Of a DNA stretch of 64,000 nt, positions 36,618-44,696 are shown one piece after another; within the stretch, counting starts at the first letter, position 1; each line of letters begins with the position of its first letter. The notes beneath the pieces were generated by a model that was given only the letters and a program-made list of their open reading frames with translations, did no database searches and was not told the origin of the DNA. Origin of the DNA: J095 sp964517605 (lineage in GTDB: Bacteria; Chloroflexota; Anaerolineae; 4572-78; J111). Made by a program: the position numbers and the translations under genes. Location: NCBI GenBank assembly GCA_964517605.1, contig CAZFCE010000003.1, positions 1-64,000 on the forward strand, in the 5' to 3' direction.

Positions 36618-36689
36618 CTAATGGTGTTGGGTTGAATACATGTTGATAGCTTGAACAATTGCAGCGGCGCTAATTTTAGATTTTGACAT
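36618..36689 (-). CDS. 23-residue peptide with strong ribosome binding site
   Basis: ATG at 36689, stop TAG at 36618-36620. GGGAGG lies exactly 8 bases upstream, an excellent Shine-Dalgarno. The peptide is MSKSKISAAAIVQAI followed by NMYSTQHH: a basic amphipathic start, then His-His at the end. Below usual gene-calling limits. It sits after two terminators and before the 73-residue gene. It might be a leader or regulatory peptide rather than a product. Confidence 0.5.
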   Translation of the reverse strand: MSKSKISAAAIVQAINMYSTQHH

Positions 36690-36727
36690 AATTTTTTCCT
36701 CCCGATATGAAAACCCGTAAAATCACT

Positions 36728-36762
36728 AAAAATAAAAAGCCGCAGATTGGTTATTCTGCGGC
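36728..36762 (-). terminator. Second of two near-identical terminators (T2)
   Basis: On the minus strand GCCGCAGA / TCTGCGGC with an 8-base loop, followed by TTTTTATTTTTA. Between it and T1 lies a small CGGGG-AATTA-CCCCG hairpin (36768-36782). Confidence 0.82.
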
Positions 36763-36793
36763 TGGAGCGGGGAATTACCCCGAAAACATCCAT

Positions 36794-36825
36794 AAAAAAA
36801 GCCGCAGACGGTAGTGGTCTGCGGC
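36794..36825 (-). terminator. Terminator after the 37-residue peptide gene (T1)
   Basis: On the minus strand GCCGCAGAC / GTCTGCGGC with a 7-base loop followed by seven T residues, 21 bases past the stop codon of the 37-residue peptide gene. Same stem as T2. Confidence 0.92.
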
Positions 36826-36846
36826 TCTGTTGGCTAAACTTGCGGC

Positions 36847-36960
36847 TTAGAACATTTGTACGGAGCGAACAGACACACTACGGCATGGCACGCGAACATC
36901 TCCGCCGGTAGCGGCGGAGGCGAAAACCATGATGGTCGGTGAGAAATTTTTATAATTCAT
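36847..36960 (-). CDS. 37-residue peptide gene with strong promoter and terminator
   Basis: ATG at 36960, stop TAA at 36847-36849; the frame is closed by a very clean T1 terminator. GGAG lies about 10 bases upstream of ATG (AAAGGAGCGCAGACATA). The peptide starts MNYKNFSPTIMV, continues FASAATGG, and ends DVRVPCRSVSVRSVQMF: a neutral hydrophobic first half, a double-Gly at positions 19-20, then a 17-residue cationic half with one Cys and regular Val/Arg/Ser alternation. The composition resembles leader-plus-core peptides. No homologue is recognised. The coding region includes a stable CTCCGCC/GGCGGAG hairpin. Confidence 0.6.
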   Translation of the reverse strand: MNYKNFSPTIMVFASAATGGDVRVPCRSVSVRSVQMF

Positions 36961-36996
36961 TATGTCTGCGCTCCTTTCGTTAAGATGCCTCAAAAG

Positions 36997-37024
36997 AATA
37001 TCACAATTTCAGAAAGACTGTCAA
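36997..37024 (-). promoter_or_regulatory. Strong promoter for the 37-residue peptide gene
   Basis: On the minus strand a perfect TTGACA (37024-37019), 16 bases, then GATATT (37002-36997) with an upstream TG (extended -10). It lies between the end of the saccharopine dehydrogenase gene and the peptide ATG and is the only perfect -35 hexamer noted at a gene start in this window. Confidence 0.68.
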
Positions 37025-37061
37025 GCCCCTTCAATAGTTTTTTAAGGTTGGGGCAGGGTTG

Positions 37062-38402
37062 TTAGGCGGCCTCGGTTTGCTCCACGCATTCAATGCCAAG
37101 TTCGGCCAGCCCGGCCAGAATGGGCTGGTACAAATCCGGGGTAACGGGAATTTGCACGCCGGTGGCGGCAATTTCGCCGCGCAGAATCATATCAACGGCG
37201 ATGGCCGCCGGCAGGCTTACCGTGCGCGACATGGCCGAATCGCCGTTGGGTTCGCCCAACGCAATCAGGGTTGAGGTGATGTGTTCTTTTTTGCCGCCGG
37301 GGTAGCTGGCGTCAAATTGATGCACCAGCACAATCAAATCGCGCTCGCCGGGGGCGTATTCCATGCGGGCCAGCATTTGTTGGGTAAGCAAATCCAGCGC
37401 CGAAATCCGGTTGTCGGTGGCCTCAACCTGGCTATCGCTGAACAACCCCAGCCATTCCAAATCGGAGATGACTTTGCAGTTGGGGTCAAGCCCCAACACC
37501 GTGGCGGTATCGGCTTTGATGCTGCCGGTGTTGGGCGCGTCGGCGGGTAACAGGCGGCGCATAAATTGGGCGTAGTTGGTGTGGCTTACATCCTGTTCGG
37601 CTTCGCTCAACATGCCCAGGCGAGCAATGTTGTCCAGCGTGTCGCACCAGCCAAGGTTGCGTAGCGTGCCACGGTACATGGTGGCGGCATCTTCAATGCC
37701 GTACACGGCGCGGTACGGCACGGAATCGCGGTTGGGGTAGGCTTCAAACGTGCCCAGCCCGGCCACTTCCAGCGGCCAGTAGTGCTTGAACAGCTCTTTG
37801 CCTTCAATGGTGATGTCCTGGCCATCCTTAAGGTAATGGGCCGAATTACGCGCCGCCAGCACTACCCCGCGCGGACTCCAGCTAAATTTATAGCCCAGCG
37901 GGTTGTTGTTATCCTGCGGGGCGGGCAACCCACCGCAATACGACATAAAGCCATCAATATGGCCGCCCGCCGCCTGCACGCCGTGGATTACCTTCATCGC
38001 CGACATGTGGTCAATGCCGGGGTCCAACCCCACTTCGTTAAGGATGGTGATGCCGGCTTGCCGGGCGGCGGCGTCAAGCTCGCGCATGGCCGGGCTAACA
38101 TACGAGGTGGTGACAACGTGCTTTTTCTGGGCGATGCCTTCTTTGGCCACTCGCACATGGTGAATGTAGGGCAGCAGGCTCACCACCAGGTCAGACTGGC
38201 CAACCAACGCCTTGAGCGTGTCGCCGCTGGTATCGGCGGCAATGTTGTAGGCCAGGGCAACGCCGTTGGGATGCCCGCCGATTAACGCTGCGGCTTTGGC
38301 GGCGGTGCGGCTGGCCACGGTTACGTGGTAATCCTTGTTTAACAGGTAGCGGACAATCGGGCCAGTGACCAGCCCGGCGCCCAAAATGAGAACACGTTTC
38401 AT
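37062..38402 (-). CDS. Saccharopine dehydrogenase (glutamate-forming type)
   Basis: A 446-residue oxidoreductase. Rossmann motif ILGAGLVTGPIVRYLLNKD (residues 5-23), then VSLLPYIHHVRVAKEGI, NEVGLDPGIDHMSAMKVIH and CGGLPAPQDNNNPLGYKFSW, the hallmark of the SDH domain of bifunctional LKR/SDH (AASS). It converts saccharopine to 2-aminoadipate semialdehyde and glutamate, or the reverse. AAGGAG precedes the ATG. It is the last gene of the lysine region and follows two unknown genes after LKR on the same strand. Confidence 0.9.
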   Translation of the reverse strand: MKRVLILGAGLVTGPIVRYLLNKDYHVTVASRTAAKAAALIGGHPNGVALAYNIAADTSGDTLKALVGQSDLVVSLLPYIHHVRVAKEGIAQKKHVVTTSYVSPAMRELDAAARQAGITILNEVGLDPGIDHMSAMKVIHGVQAAGGHIDGFMSYCGGLPAPQDNNNPLGYKFSWSPRGVVLAARNSAHYLKDGQDITIEGKELFKHYWPLEVAGLGTFEAYPNRDSVPYRAVYGIEDAATMYRGTLRNLGWCDTLDNIARLGMLSEAEQDVSHTNYAQFMRRLLPADAPNTGSIKADTATVLGLDPNCKVISDLEWLGLFSDSQVEATDNRISALDLLTQQMLARMEYAPGERDLIVLVHQFDASYPGGKKEHITSTLIALGEPNGDSAMSRTVSLPAAIAVDMILRGEIAATGVQIPVTPDLYQPILAGLAELGIECVEQTEAA

Positions 38403-38445
38403 GGGGCAAAACTCCTTGTTTTTGGATTTTAGTTTTTAGCGCGGC

Positions 38446-38976
38446 TTAGCCTTTTTTGTAGGGGGCCAGTTTATCGCGCATTTCGGCAATGTTTTTTTGG
38501 AGCAACCCGGCAATGGCCTCAATTCCTTCGGTGCCTTTGTCAATAAATTTATTAATTTCGATGTAAACCTGTTTGGTGGCAAACACCGAGTTTAGCTGGT
38601 GGTTTAGTTTGATATCGCCCAGCATGGAAATTTTGAAAATATTCTGAAAATCGGTTTTGTACATTTTGATCAAATCGTCGGGGTCGGCCAGGAAGTTTTT
38701 TACTTCCAGTTGCAGCCGGATGATGGCCTTGCTGCCCAACAGCGCATCAGAAATGGCGCTACCGCCGGTTTTGCGATCCAGCGTTAGCACCACGCTGTAC
38801 AGCACGGGGTCGTTAACGGGTTTAAACCGCACGGTCTGGTCGCCGGCGTCGGCTCTAAAGCCAATGGCCGGGTAGCCCAGCCGGGCCATGGCCGCCACCA
38901 TTTGCCCCAACAGAATTTCGTCTTTACTTTCGCGCATTTCGCGCTTGTGCGAAAAGTTAGATAGCATCGAAAACAT
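38446..38976 (-). CDS. Conserved-looking unknown protein between LKR and SDH (1)
   Basis: A 176-residue soluble protein of no recognised family. AGGAGG lies 7 bases upstream of the ATG. The opening DEILLGQMVAAMARLGYPAI followed by a D-x-x-x-Q-x-V-RF segment lines up with the same positions in its upstream neighbour (DDLLVGAVIASSVEVGYSLI then RFEHL), as do the YKTDFQNIF / LKTEFKSSF and late helical C termini. The two therefore look like diverged paralogues. It ends in a Lys-rich tail (APYKKG). Located 9 bases after the neighbour gene. Confidence 0.75.
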   Translation of the reverse strand: MFSMLSNFSHKREMRESKDEILLGQMVAAMARLGYPAIGFRADAGDQTVRFKPVNDPVLYSVVLTLDRKTGGSAISDALLGSKAIIRLQLEVKNFLADPDDLIKMYKTDFQNIFKISMLGDIKLNHQLNSVFATKQVYIEINKFIDKGTEGIEAIAGLLQKNIAEMRDKLAPYKKG

Positions 38977-38985
38977 GGCGGCCTC

Positions 38986-39549
38986 CTATTGCAATCTACC
39001 GATTAAATATTTTCTTAACGAGTGGATGGTTGCTCCCAGGTGTTGCTGAAGCAGCGGGTAATTGATCTGGTAGTTGCCGGAAAAATACTGGTCCAAATCC
39101 AGCAGCAGCGGCACCTGAGTGTAAACGTAACCGGCGGTCAGGTCGGCGTCAAAAGTGATGATACCCGGCTCGCGGCTGTCCAGAAAACTGCTTTTAAATT
39201 CGGTTTTAAGGGCGCTAAAGACCGCCTGCGTATTTTTTACAATTTTGCCGTAACCTACAACCACCCGCCCCCGGCGGCCCAATACTTTGGCCGTAACCAA
39301 ATCTTCTGATAGGTTGGTTAACTCAAAAACAAGCCGTTCTTTGCTGGGCAGGTGCTCAAACCGCAGGTAGTGGTGTTGGCCGTCGGAGTTAATATCAATC
39401 AGCGAGTAGCCCACCTCAACCGACGAGGCGATGACCGCGCCCACCAGCAAATCGTCCATGAATGTATTTTCTAAACTTTCGTGGTAACGCTTCCAGCTTT
39501 CGGCTACCAGTGATACAAACATTTGCTCAATTTGTTCTTCTGATGCCAT
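38986..39549 (-). CDS. Conserved-looking unknown protein between LKR and SDH (2)
   Basis: A 187-residue soluble protein of unknown function. GGAGCG precedes the ATG. Acidic helical start (SEEQIEQMFVSLVAESWKRY), then DDLLVGAVIASSVEVGYSLI, a strand-rich middle with GRRGRVVVGYGKIVKNTQAV, and a helical C terminus HSLRKYLIGRL. It probably descends from the same ancestor as the next gene. The placement between the two saccharopine-pathway genes suggests a link to lysine metabolism, but this is inference. Confidence 0.75.
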   Translation of the reverse strand: MASEEQIEQMFVSLVAESWKRYHESLENTFMDDLLVGAVIASSVEVGYSLIDINSDGQHHYLRFEHLPSKERLVFELTNLSEDLVTAKVLGRRGRVVVGYGKIVKNTQAVFSALKTEFKSSFLDSREPGIITFDADLTAGYVYTQVPLLLDLDQYFSGNYQINYPLLQQHLGATIHSLRKYLIGRLQ

Positions 39550-39625
39550 AAATCGCTCCTGTGCCTCGGTTAGGCAGCGGTTGTGGCCCGCTGCGGTTGA
39601 TAGTTAGGGTAATATCTTACTACAA

Positions 39626-40942
39626 TCAGGCGGGCGACAAAAATTTGCTCAAATATTGGTAAGCCGGGGTCAGTTGGCCCTGGTACACAATGGTGGCCCG
39701 TTTGAGTTCCGGCGGCAGGTTGACTGCCTCAAAATCGGCGCTAAAATCGGCGGCGGCCAGCGCCGGGAGGAGCGGCAGCAGCGCGTTGCCAAAATCGGTT
39801 GAGGCTTCGATGGGCAGTTCGCAGGGCAGGTTATCCACGGCCATAATCACCGGGCCGGGGCCTGCAACGCCGGGGCTGGTGGTATCGGTGGCCGGATGCC
39901 ACACAAAAGTGGGGTCATCCAGGTGGGTGGATTGGCGGGTAATTTCGATGCCGCCCTCAATATCGCAGCTAATATCGCCGATTACCCGCAGTTTGGCCGG
40001 GGTGTTGCCGCCAAATAACTGGCGGGCGGTGGCTGTGGTAAGCAGGCGCGGGTAGGGCGTATCCCAGTAAATGCAGTTAACCAGCACCGACAGGTGCGGC
40101 AAATACTGCTCAAACTGGCTGCGGTAGCGTTCCGGGTGCTGAAAAAATTCCGGCAGGTCAAAGGGCTGGCCTTCCGCCGGCTCAACCGTATCGGCTTCTT
40201 TAAAAACCACTTTGTAGATAACGTTGCGCTCCACTTCGGCCTGCGTGGTGAGCGTGAGCAGTTCCGCCGGGGTAATCTGGCGGGTGGGCAGCAGTTCTAA
40301 AATTTCTTGCGCGCCGCGCGACACGTTGCCGTAGCCGGCCACACCAATCACCAGCGGGGTAAGTTGCGCCGGCAGGCCGTTTTCGGCAATTTTACGGCCT
40401 ACCTCGCGGATGGCTTTTTGGGCGGCGGGCAGGCTGCCGTATTCGAAAGTTAATTTGATGGCGCTAAAGGGTGTGTCAATGCCCTCGGCGGCCAACCGCT
40501 GGCCCAACGAATACAGGGTGTCAATCATCCCGGCCAGGCCGGCGTGCCGCCCAAAAAAGATGAGTCGCCGGTTGTGCTCGTCTACAATCCGCTCGTAGTC
40601 AATCAACTGGCAGTTTAAATCCAGCAATTTTTGGAGCAGGGGCATATTGTAGCTTTGCCCTTTGATGGTGTGCGAGAAAAACAGGTAGGTTTTGTTGGGC
40701 AGCAGCAAATCAACAGGAATTTCTTTAACGGCCAAAATAACGCCCGCCGCCAACAAATCTTCCTGCACGGCGGCTCCGGCGGCGGCGTAATCAGCATTGG
40801 CCAGCACCCGGATGGGCGACGGTTGCGCCACAAACTCAAGGCCGTGTTCGCGGCGTAACTGCTCAACATGAGCCGGGGTTAGCGGCACCCGGCGTTCCCA
40901 TTTGTTTTTGTCTTCGCGGCGAAGACCGATGATATTTTTCAT
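39626..40942 (-). CDS. Lysine-ketoglutarate reductase-like protein (LKR; saccharopine-forming)
   Basis: A 438-residue protein of the alanine dehydrogenase/transhydrogenase fold with the features of the LKR domain of eukaryotic bifunctional LKR/SDH: GLRREDKNKWERRVPLTPAH at the N terminus, KTYLFFSHTIKGQSYNMPLL, and VIGVAGYGNVSRGAQEIL as the NAD(P)-binding motif. DISCDIEGGIEITRQSTHLD near the end is characteristic. It would join lysine and 2-oxoglutarate to saccharopine. The separate SDH gene lies two genes downstream. AGGAGGAAGAG precedes the ATG. Confidence 0.88.
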   Translation of the reverse strand: MKNIIGLRREDKNKWERRVPLTPAHVEQLRREHGLEFVAQPSPIRVLANADYAAAGAAVQEDLLAAGVILAVKEIPVDLLLPNKTYLFFSHTIKGQSYNMPLLQKLLDLNCQLIDYERIVDEHNRRLIFFGRHAGLAGMIDTLYSLGQRLAAEGIDTPFSAIKLTFEYGSLPAAQKAIREVGRKIAENGLPAQLTPLVIGVAGYGNVSRGAQEILELLPTRQITPAELLTLTTQAEVERNVIYKVVFKEADTVEPAEGQPFDLPEFFQHPERYRSQFEQYLPHLSVLVNCIYWDTPYPRLLTTATARQLFGGNTPAKLRVIGDISCDIEGGIEITRQSTHLDDPTFVWHPATDTTSPGVAGPGPVIMAVDNLPCELPIEASTDFGNALLPLLPALAAADFSADFEAVNLPPELKRATIVYQGQLTPAYQYLSKFLSPA

Positions 40943-41031
40943 CTCTTCCTCCTGTGGCGGGTATGCTTATGGTTATATGGCAATTAGTTTGCTCAAATAG
41001 ATTGTTATTTGGCGTTGACTGCTTCCTATTT

Positions 41032-42138
41032 TTAGCCTTGCATCAAGGTTTCCAGCACGTTGGCCAGCACATCAACGGCTTGCAAGTATTCGTTCAAATC
41101 AATATGCTCATTAGGCGTGTGATCCAGGCTGCTATCACCGGGGCCGTAGGCCACAATGGGCGTGTTGGGCCAGTGCGGAGCCACCACGTTCATATCGGCG
41201 GTGCCGGTTTTTACCACAAAGCGCGGGTCGCCGTTGGCCTGCCGGATTGAGCGCAAAAAGGCGCGTACCAGCGCGTTTGATTTTTCGCCTTTGTAGGCCA
41301 CTTCGCCGCCGGAAAAATTAACATCGGCGGTGGTGCCTGCCGGCAGATGCGCCAGCAAATCCCGCAGTTTTTGTTTGAGTTCGGTGGGAGTAAGGCCCGG
41401 CGGCAGCCGAAACCCAAAGCCCAGTTCAACCGCGCCATAGGTGCCTTCGTCACGGCTGGCAATGTGCCGCAGCGAGGGCGTAAGCTGGGTAAACGGCACG
41501 GTGGCGTCGCGTTCGGCGTTGAAATCGGCGCAAAAACGCTCAACCTGGTGCCAAAAATCAACGCCCTGCTCGGCGGGCAGGCGGCCTTCACCGGCGGAAT
41601 GGCTAAACGGCACGCTTAAGGTAACGTCCATGATCAGCCGGCCTTTGTAGCCCAGCGTTACCCGATCCCAATGGCTGGGTTCGCCAATCACGCAGAAAAC
41701 CGGCGGGTTTTCCAGCCGTTGCGCCAGAACGTGGCGCGCGCCCTTGCTGGTGATGTATTCTTCTTCAACCGCGCCCACCACAGTGAGCCGCCAGCCGATG
41801 GGCACTTTGACTTTGGCGGCGGCGACGGCAAAGGTACATAACGGTCCTTTGGCGTCAACGCTGCCGCGCCCGTACAAAAAATTACCCTCACGGCGCACCG
41901 GAATTTCGCCGGGAAAGGTATCAATATGGCCCAGTAGCAGAATTTCTTTGTAGCCGCTGCCTTTTACGCCCACAGCGCTGCGAACTTCGTCAACGTGGGC
42001 GGTAAAACCGTGGGCGTTCAGCCATTCAACCAGGCAGGTTGAGGCTTTTAGCTCGTGGGTGGAGGGCGAGGCGATGGACACCAGCTTGGTTAAAAGCCCG
42101 ATGGCTTCGCGCTGACAATTGTCTATTTGATGAGTCAT
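41032..42138 (-). CDS. lysK: LysW-lysine/ornithine hydrolase
   Basis: A 368-residue M20-family metallopeptidase that releases lysine (or ornithine) from the LysW carrier. Metal ligands appear in EILLLGHIDTFPGEIPV (His, Asp), GRGSVDAKGPLCTF (Asp), and AVEEEYITSKGARHV (Glu-Glu). The start ATG at 42138 overlaps the lysJ stop by one base (TGATG), preferred over a long upstream in-frame extension that would lie inside lysJ. Last biosynthetic enzyme of the pathway; LKR follows after about 90 bases. Confidence 0.92.
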   Translation of the reverse strand: MTHQIDNCQREAIGLLTKLVSIASPSTHELKASTCLVEWLNAHGFTAHVDEVRSAVGVKGSGYKEILLLGHIDTFPGEIPVRREGNFLYGRGSVDAKGPLCTFAVAAAKVKVPIGWRLTVVGAVEEEYITSKGARHVLAQRLENPPVFCVIGEPSHWDRVTLGYKGRLIMDVTLSVPFSHSAGEGRLPAEQGVDFWHQVERFCADFNAERDATVPFTQLTPSLRHIASRDEGTYGAVELGFGFRLPPGLTPTELKQKLRDLLAHLPAGTTADVNFSGGEVAYKGEKSNALVRAFLRSIRQANGDPRFVVKTGTADMNVVAPHWPNTPIVAYGPGDSSLDHTPNEHIDLNEYLQAVDVLANVLETLMQG

Positions 42139-43313
42139 CAGCCCAACACCTCCGCGATTGTTTGCACGGCCTGTTTTAAGTCGTCCTGCTGAATAACCAA
42201 CGGTGGCAGCAAACGTAACACGTTTAGCCCGGCGGGCAGCGCCCACACCCCGCGCTCCAGCAGAGTTTGCAGCACGGGCGTTACTTTACCGCGCAATTCC
42301 AGGCCGACCATCAGCCCCAGCCCGCGCACCTCGCGGACTTTGGCGGTGGGCAGGGCGGCCAGTTCGGCGCGTAGCCAACGGCCCAGTTCGGCGGCGCGTT
42401 GCGGCAGTTGCTCGTCAGCCATCACTTTGATGACGGCGCGGCTGGCGGCGCAGGCCAGCGGATTGCCGCCAAAGGTGCTGCCGTGCAGCCCCGGCTTAAA
42501 CTGGCCCAACTCGGATTTCCAGGCGGTAACGCCCATGGGCAGCCCGCCGCCAATGGATTTGCCCAGCGTCACCACATCGGGCGACAGGGCGTGATGCTCG
42601 CAGGCCAGCCAGCGCCCGGTGCGCCCCACGCCGGTCTGGATTTCGTCTACAATCAGCAGTGCGCCGCGCTCGGTGCAGAGTTGGCGCAGCGCCTGGAAAT
42701 ATGCGGCAGAGCCGGGGTACACGCCGCCTTCGCCCTGCACAATTTCGATGATGACGGCGGCGGTGTCGGCGTCAATCGCTTCGGCGGCGGCTTCGATGTT
42801 GTCATACGGAATGTGGCTGATGGCCGGCACCAGCGGTTCAAACGGCTCGCGGTATTTGGGATTCCAGGTGAGGCTGAGCGCGCCCAGCGTGCGCCCGTGA
42901 AAAGCGCGCATCGCGGCGATGATTTTGGGGCGACCGGTGGCGTAGCGGGCAAACTTCAGGGCGGCTTCGTTGGCTTCGGTGCCGGAGTTGGAGGGATGGA
43001 TGTATGCGCCGCCCCAGTTTAAACTGCGGGTGAGCACCGCCGCCATTTCTTGCAGCCACAGCGCCCGCTGGTCATTAAAGCTGCTTTCTTGCCCGGCTAC
43101 GTACACCTCAAGCTGCTGGTGAATGGCCGCCGTTACCGCCGGGTGGCTGTGGCCCACGTTGGCCCAGCCCTGCGAGGCGGCGCAGTCAATATATTCGCGG
43201 CCTTCGCTGTCCCACAGGCGCGCGCCGTTGGCCCGCACAATCGCTACCGGGCGACGCCCCACACCGCCGGAGGTGTAGGCAGATTCAATTTGGGAGATTT
43301 GGTCAAAGTTCAT
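42138..43313 (-). CDS. lysJ: LysW-aminoadipate semialdehyde/glutamate semialdehyde transaminase
   Basis: A 391-residue class III PLP aminotransferase of the ArgD/LysJ group. GTEANEAALKFARYATGRPK, the PLP phosphate segment, IVDEIQTGVGRTG (Asp223) and TLGKSIGGGLPMG (Schiff-base Lys252) are intact. It aminates the carrier-bound semialdehyde. AAGGAT precedes the ATG. It starts 57 bases downstream of the four-helix-bundle gene and is coupled to lysK. Confidence 0.92.
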   Translation of the reverse strand: MNFDQISQIESAYTSGGVGRRPVAIVRANGARLWDSEGREYIDCAASQGWANVGHSHPAVTAAIHQQLEVYVAGQESSFNDQRALWLQEMAAVLTRSLNWGGAYIHPSNSGTEANEAALKFARYATGRPKIIAAMRAFHGRTLGALSLTWNPKYREPFEPLVPAISHIPYDNIEAAAEAIDADTAAVIIEIVQGEGGVYPGSAAYFQALRQLCTERGALLIVDEIQTGVGRTGRWLACEHHALSPDVVTLGKSIGGGLPMGVTAWKSELGQFKPGLHGSTFGGNPLACAASRAVIKVMADEQLPQRAAELGRWLRAELAALPTAKVREVRGLGLMVGLELRGKVTPVLQTLLERGVWALPAGLNVLRLLPPLVIQQDDLKQAVQTIAEVLG

Positions 43314-43369
43314 AATATCCTTTCGAATCTACGAATCTACGAATAAACGAAAAACGGAGTTGTGGCTGA

Positions 43370-43777
43370 TTAGCCTTTGTTTTTTTGTTGTCGTCCAATT
43401 TCGGTAGCGATCAGGCTGATGATTTCATCGAGTAACTGCAAGCGATGGTCGAACACGGTTGGCGGTAAAAGTTGTCGCCCTCGCCAATACCAGCCTTTGG
43501 TTTCGCGGGCTGAACCAATTGATATTCGCAGATAGTGACTGTATTCTTTGCCGCCGATGCCTCGGCCAAAACCTTCTTCTATGTTGGCGCTGATTGAGCC
43601 GGTACTGCGTATAATTTGAGCGGTAATGGCTTTACCGCGCCGGTCAGTATCAAATTTATCGCAATCTACCCAAACCAAATCATGCAAAAATAGGGCTTTG
43701 CGATAACCAAACAGACTCCATGCCGGTTCATTTCTTACCCGCTGATGAACATTCTGTTCCCATCCCTCGTATGTCAT
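43370..43777 (-). CDS. Four-helix-bundle protein (S23/IVS-type) inserted in the lysine operon
   Basis: A 135-residue protein of the family named four helix bundle protein, first known from 23S rRNA intervening sequences. IIRSTGSISANIEEGFGRG, KEYSHYLRISIGSARETKG and LDEIISLIATEIGRQQK are diagnostic. Members are widespread in Chloroflexota and Bacteroidota and of unclear function, often near mobile or variable regions. It lies on the same strand between lysZ and lysJ, with no link to lysine chemistry. Start ATG at 43777. Confidence 0.85.
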   Translation of the reverse strand: MTYEGWEQNVHQRVRNEPAWSLFGYRKALFLHDLVWVDCDKFDTDRRGKAITAQIIRSTGSISANIEEGFGRGIGGKEYSHYLRISIGSARETKGWYWRGRQLLPPTVFDHRLQLLDEIISLIATEIGRQQKNKG

Positions 43778-43878
43778 TGCCCAGCCCTTTTATTTTGACA
43801 CGACTCTAATTTCAACTCTTGTTGGTTGATAAATATATTGCTTGACGAATTCGTATTTTCGTGATTTCGCCTATTCGC

Positions 43879-44682
43879 TCAGCCGATCACCGTGCCTTCG
43901 CCGGCGAGCGCCCGGCGCACCGGCTGCTCTACCCGGCCATCGGCAAAAATAATGCGGCCAATCCCCTGCGCCAGCGCCTCTTGCGCGCCCATCACCTTCT
44001 TTTTCATGCGGTCTTCGGCCACGCTCATAAACTGGTCAATTTTGGCGGCGGGAATTTGCCGGATAAGCGAGGCTTCATCCGGGAAGTTGGCCAGCAGCCC
44101 CGGCACGTTGCTGAGAATGACCAGCGCCTCGGCTTTGAAGGCGGCGGCGGTAGCGGCGGCGGCCCGGTCGCCATCAACATTGATGGCTTCGCCCTCAAAG
44201 CTGATGGCCGGCGGGGTGAGCACCGGCAGCGCGCCGGCTGCCAGCAGCGTTTGCAGCAAAACCGTGTTCACTTTTTCAACCTTGCCGGTGTAATCATCCC
44301 GAATGACCCGCTTGCGCCCGTTTTGAATGACGGTGATGTTGTCTTTGCGCGGCCCTTCCCAAATGCGGCCATCAATACCGCTGAGGCCCACCGCGTTAAC
44401 GCCGCGCATTTGCAATTTTTCCACCAGCCCCTTGTTCATCTGGCCGCAGTACACCATTTCAAAAATTTCCAGCGTGCGCCGGTCGGTGCGGCGCGAGGTG
44501 AAGCCGCTGACCGAGGTGACAAATTGCGGCGGATGGCCCAGTTGTTCGGCCACTTTGTTGGTGAGTGACGAGCCGCCGTGAATTACAATCAGCGGTTGGC
44601 CCTGTTTAACCAGCGCGGCCACGTCGTCGGCAATAAAATCATAATTGATGCCTTCGCTGCCGCCAATTTTTAGTACAATCAT
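43879..44682 (-). CDS. lysZ: LysW-aminoadipate/glutamate kinase
   Basis: A 267-residue amino acid kinase of the ArgB/LysZ family, which phosphorylates the carrier-bound side-chain carboxylate. VLKIGGSEGINYDFIADDVA at the start (catalytic Lys), IVIHGGSSLTNKVAEQLG, and INVDGDRAAAATAAAFKAEA near residues 180-199 are typical. The ATG at 44682, preceded by GGAGAGAG, is preferred over an upstream in-frame start that would overlap the methyltransferase gene. Distinction from argB rests on the neighbouring lysW, lysX and lysY. Confidence 0.9.
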   Translation of the reverse strand: MIVLKIGGSEGINYDFIADDVAALVKQGQPLIVIHGGSSLTNKVAEQLGHPPQFVTSVSGFTSRRTDRRTLEIFEMVYCGQMNKGLVEKLQMRGVNAVGLSGIDGRIWEGPRKDNITVIQNGRKRVIRDDYTGKVEKVNTVLLQTLLAAGALPVLTPPAISFEGEAINVDGDRAAAATAAAFKAEALVILSNVPGLLANFPDEASLIRQIPAAKIDQFMSVAEDRMKKKVMGAQEALAQGIGRIIFADGRVEQPVRRALAGEGTVIG

Positions 44683-44696
44683 AGAACTCTCTCCAT

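Noticed and set aside
36383..36793. A single 136-codon gene in place of the 73- and 23-codon genes
   Set aside because: The longer frame would have to be translated through the T2 terminator hairpin and has no ribosome binding site; the internal ATG has a good one.
41032..42246. Longer lysK start inside lysJ
   Set aside because: The extra 36 residues (Arg-rich, low similarity to M20 enzymes) overlap lysJ; the TGATG junction gives a natural coupled start.
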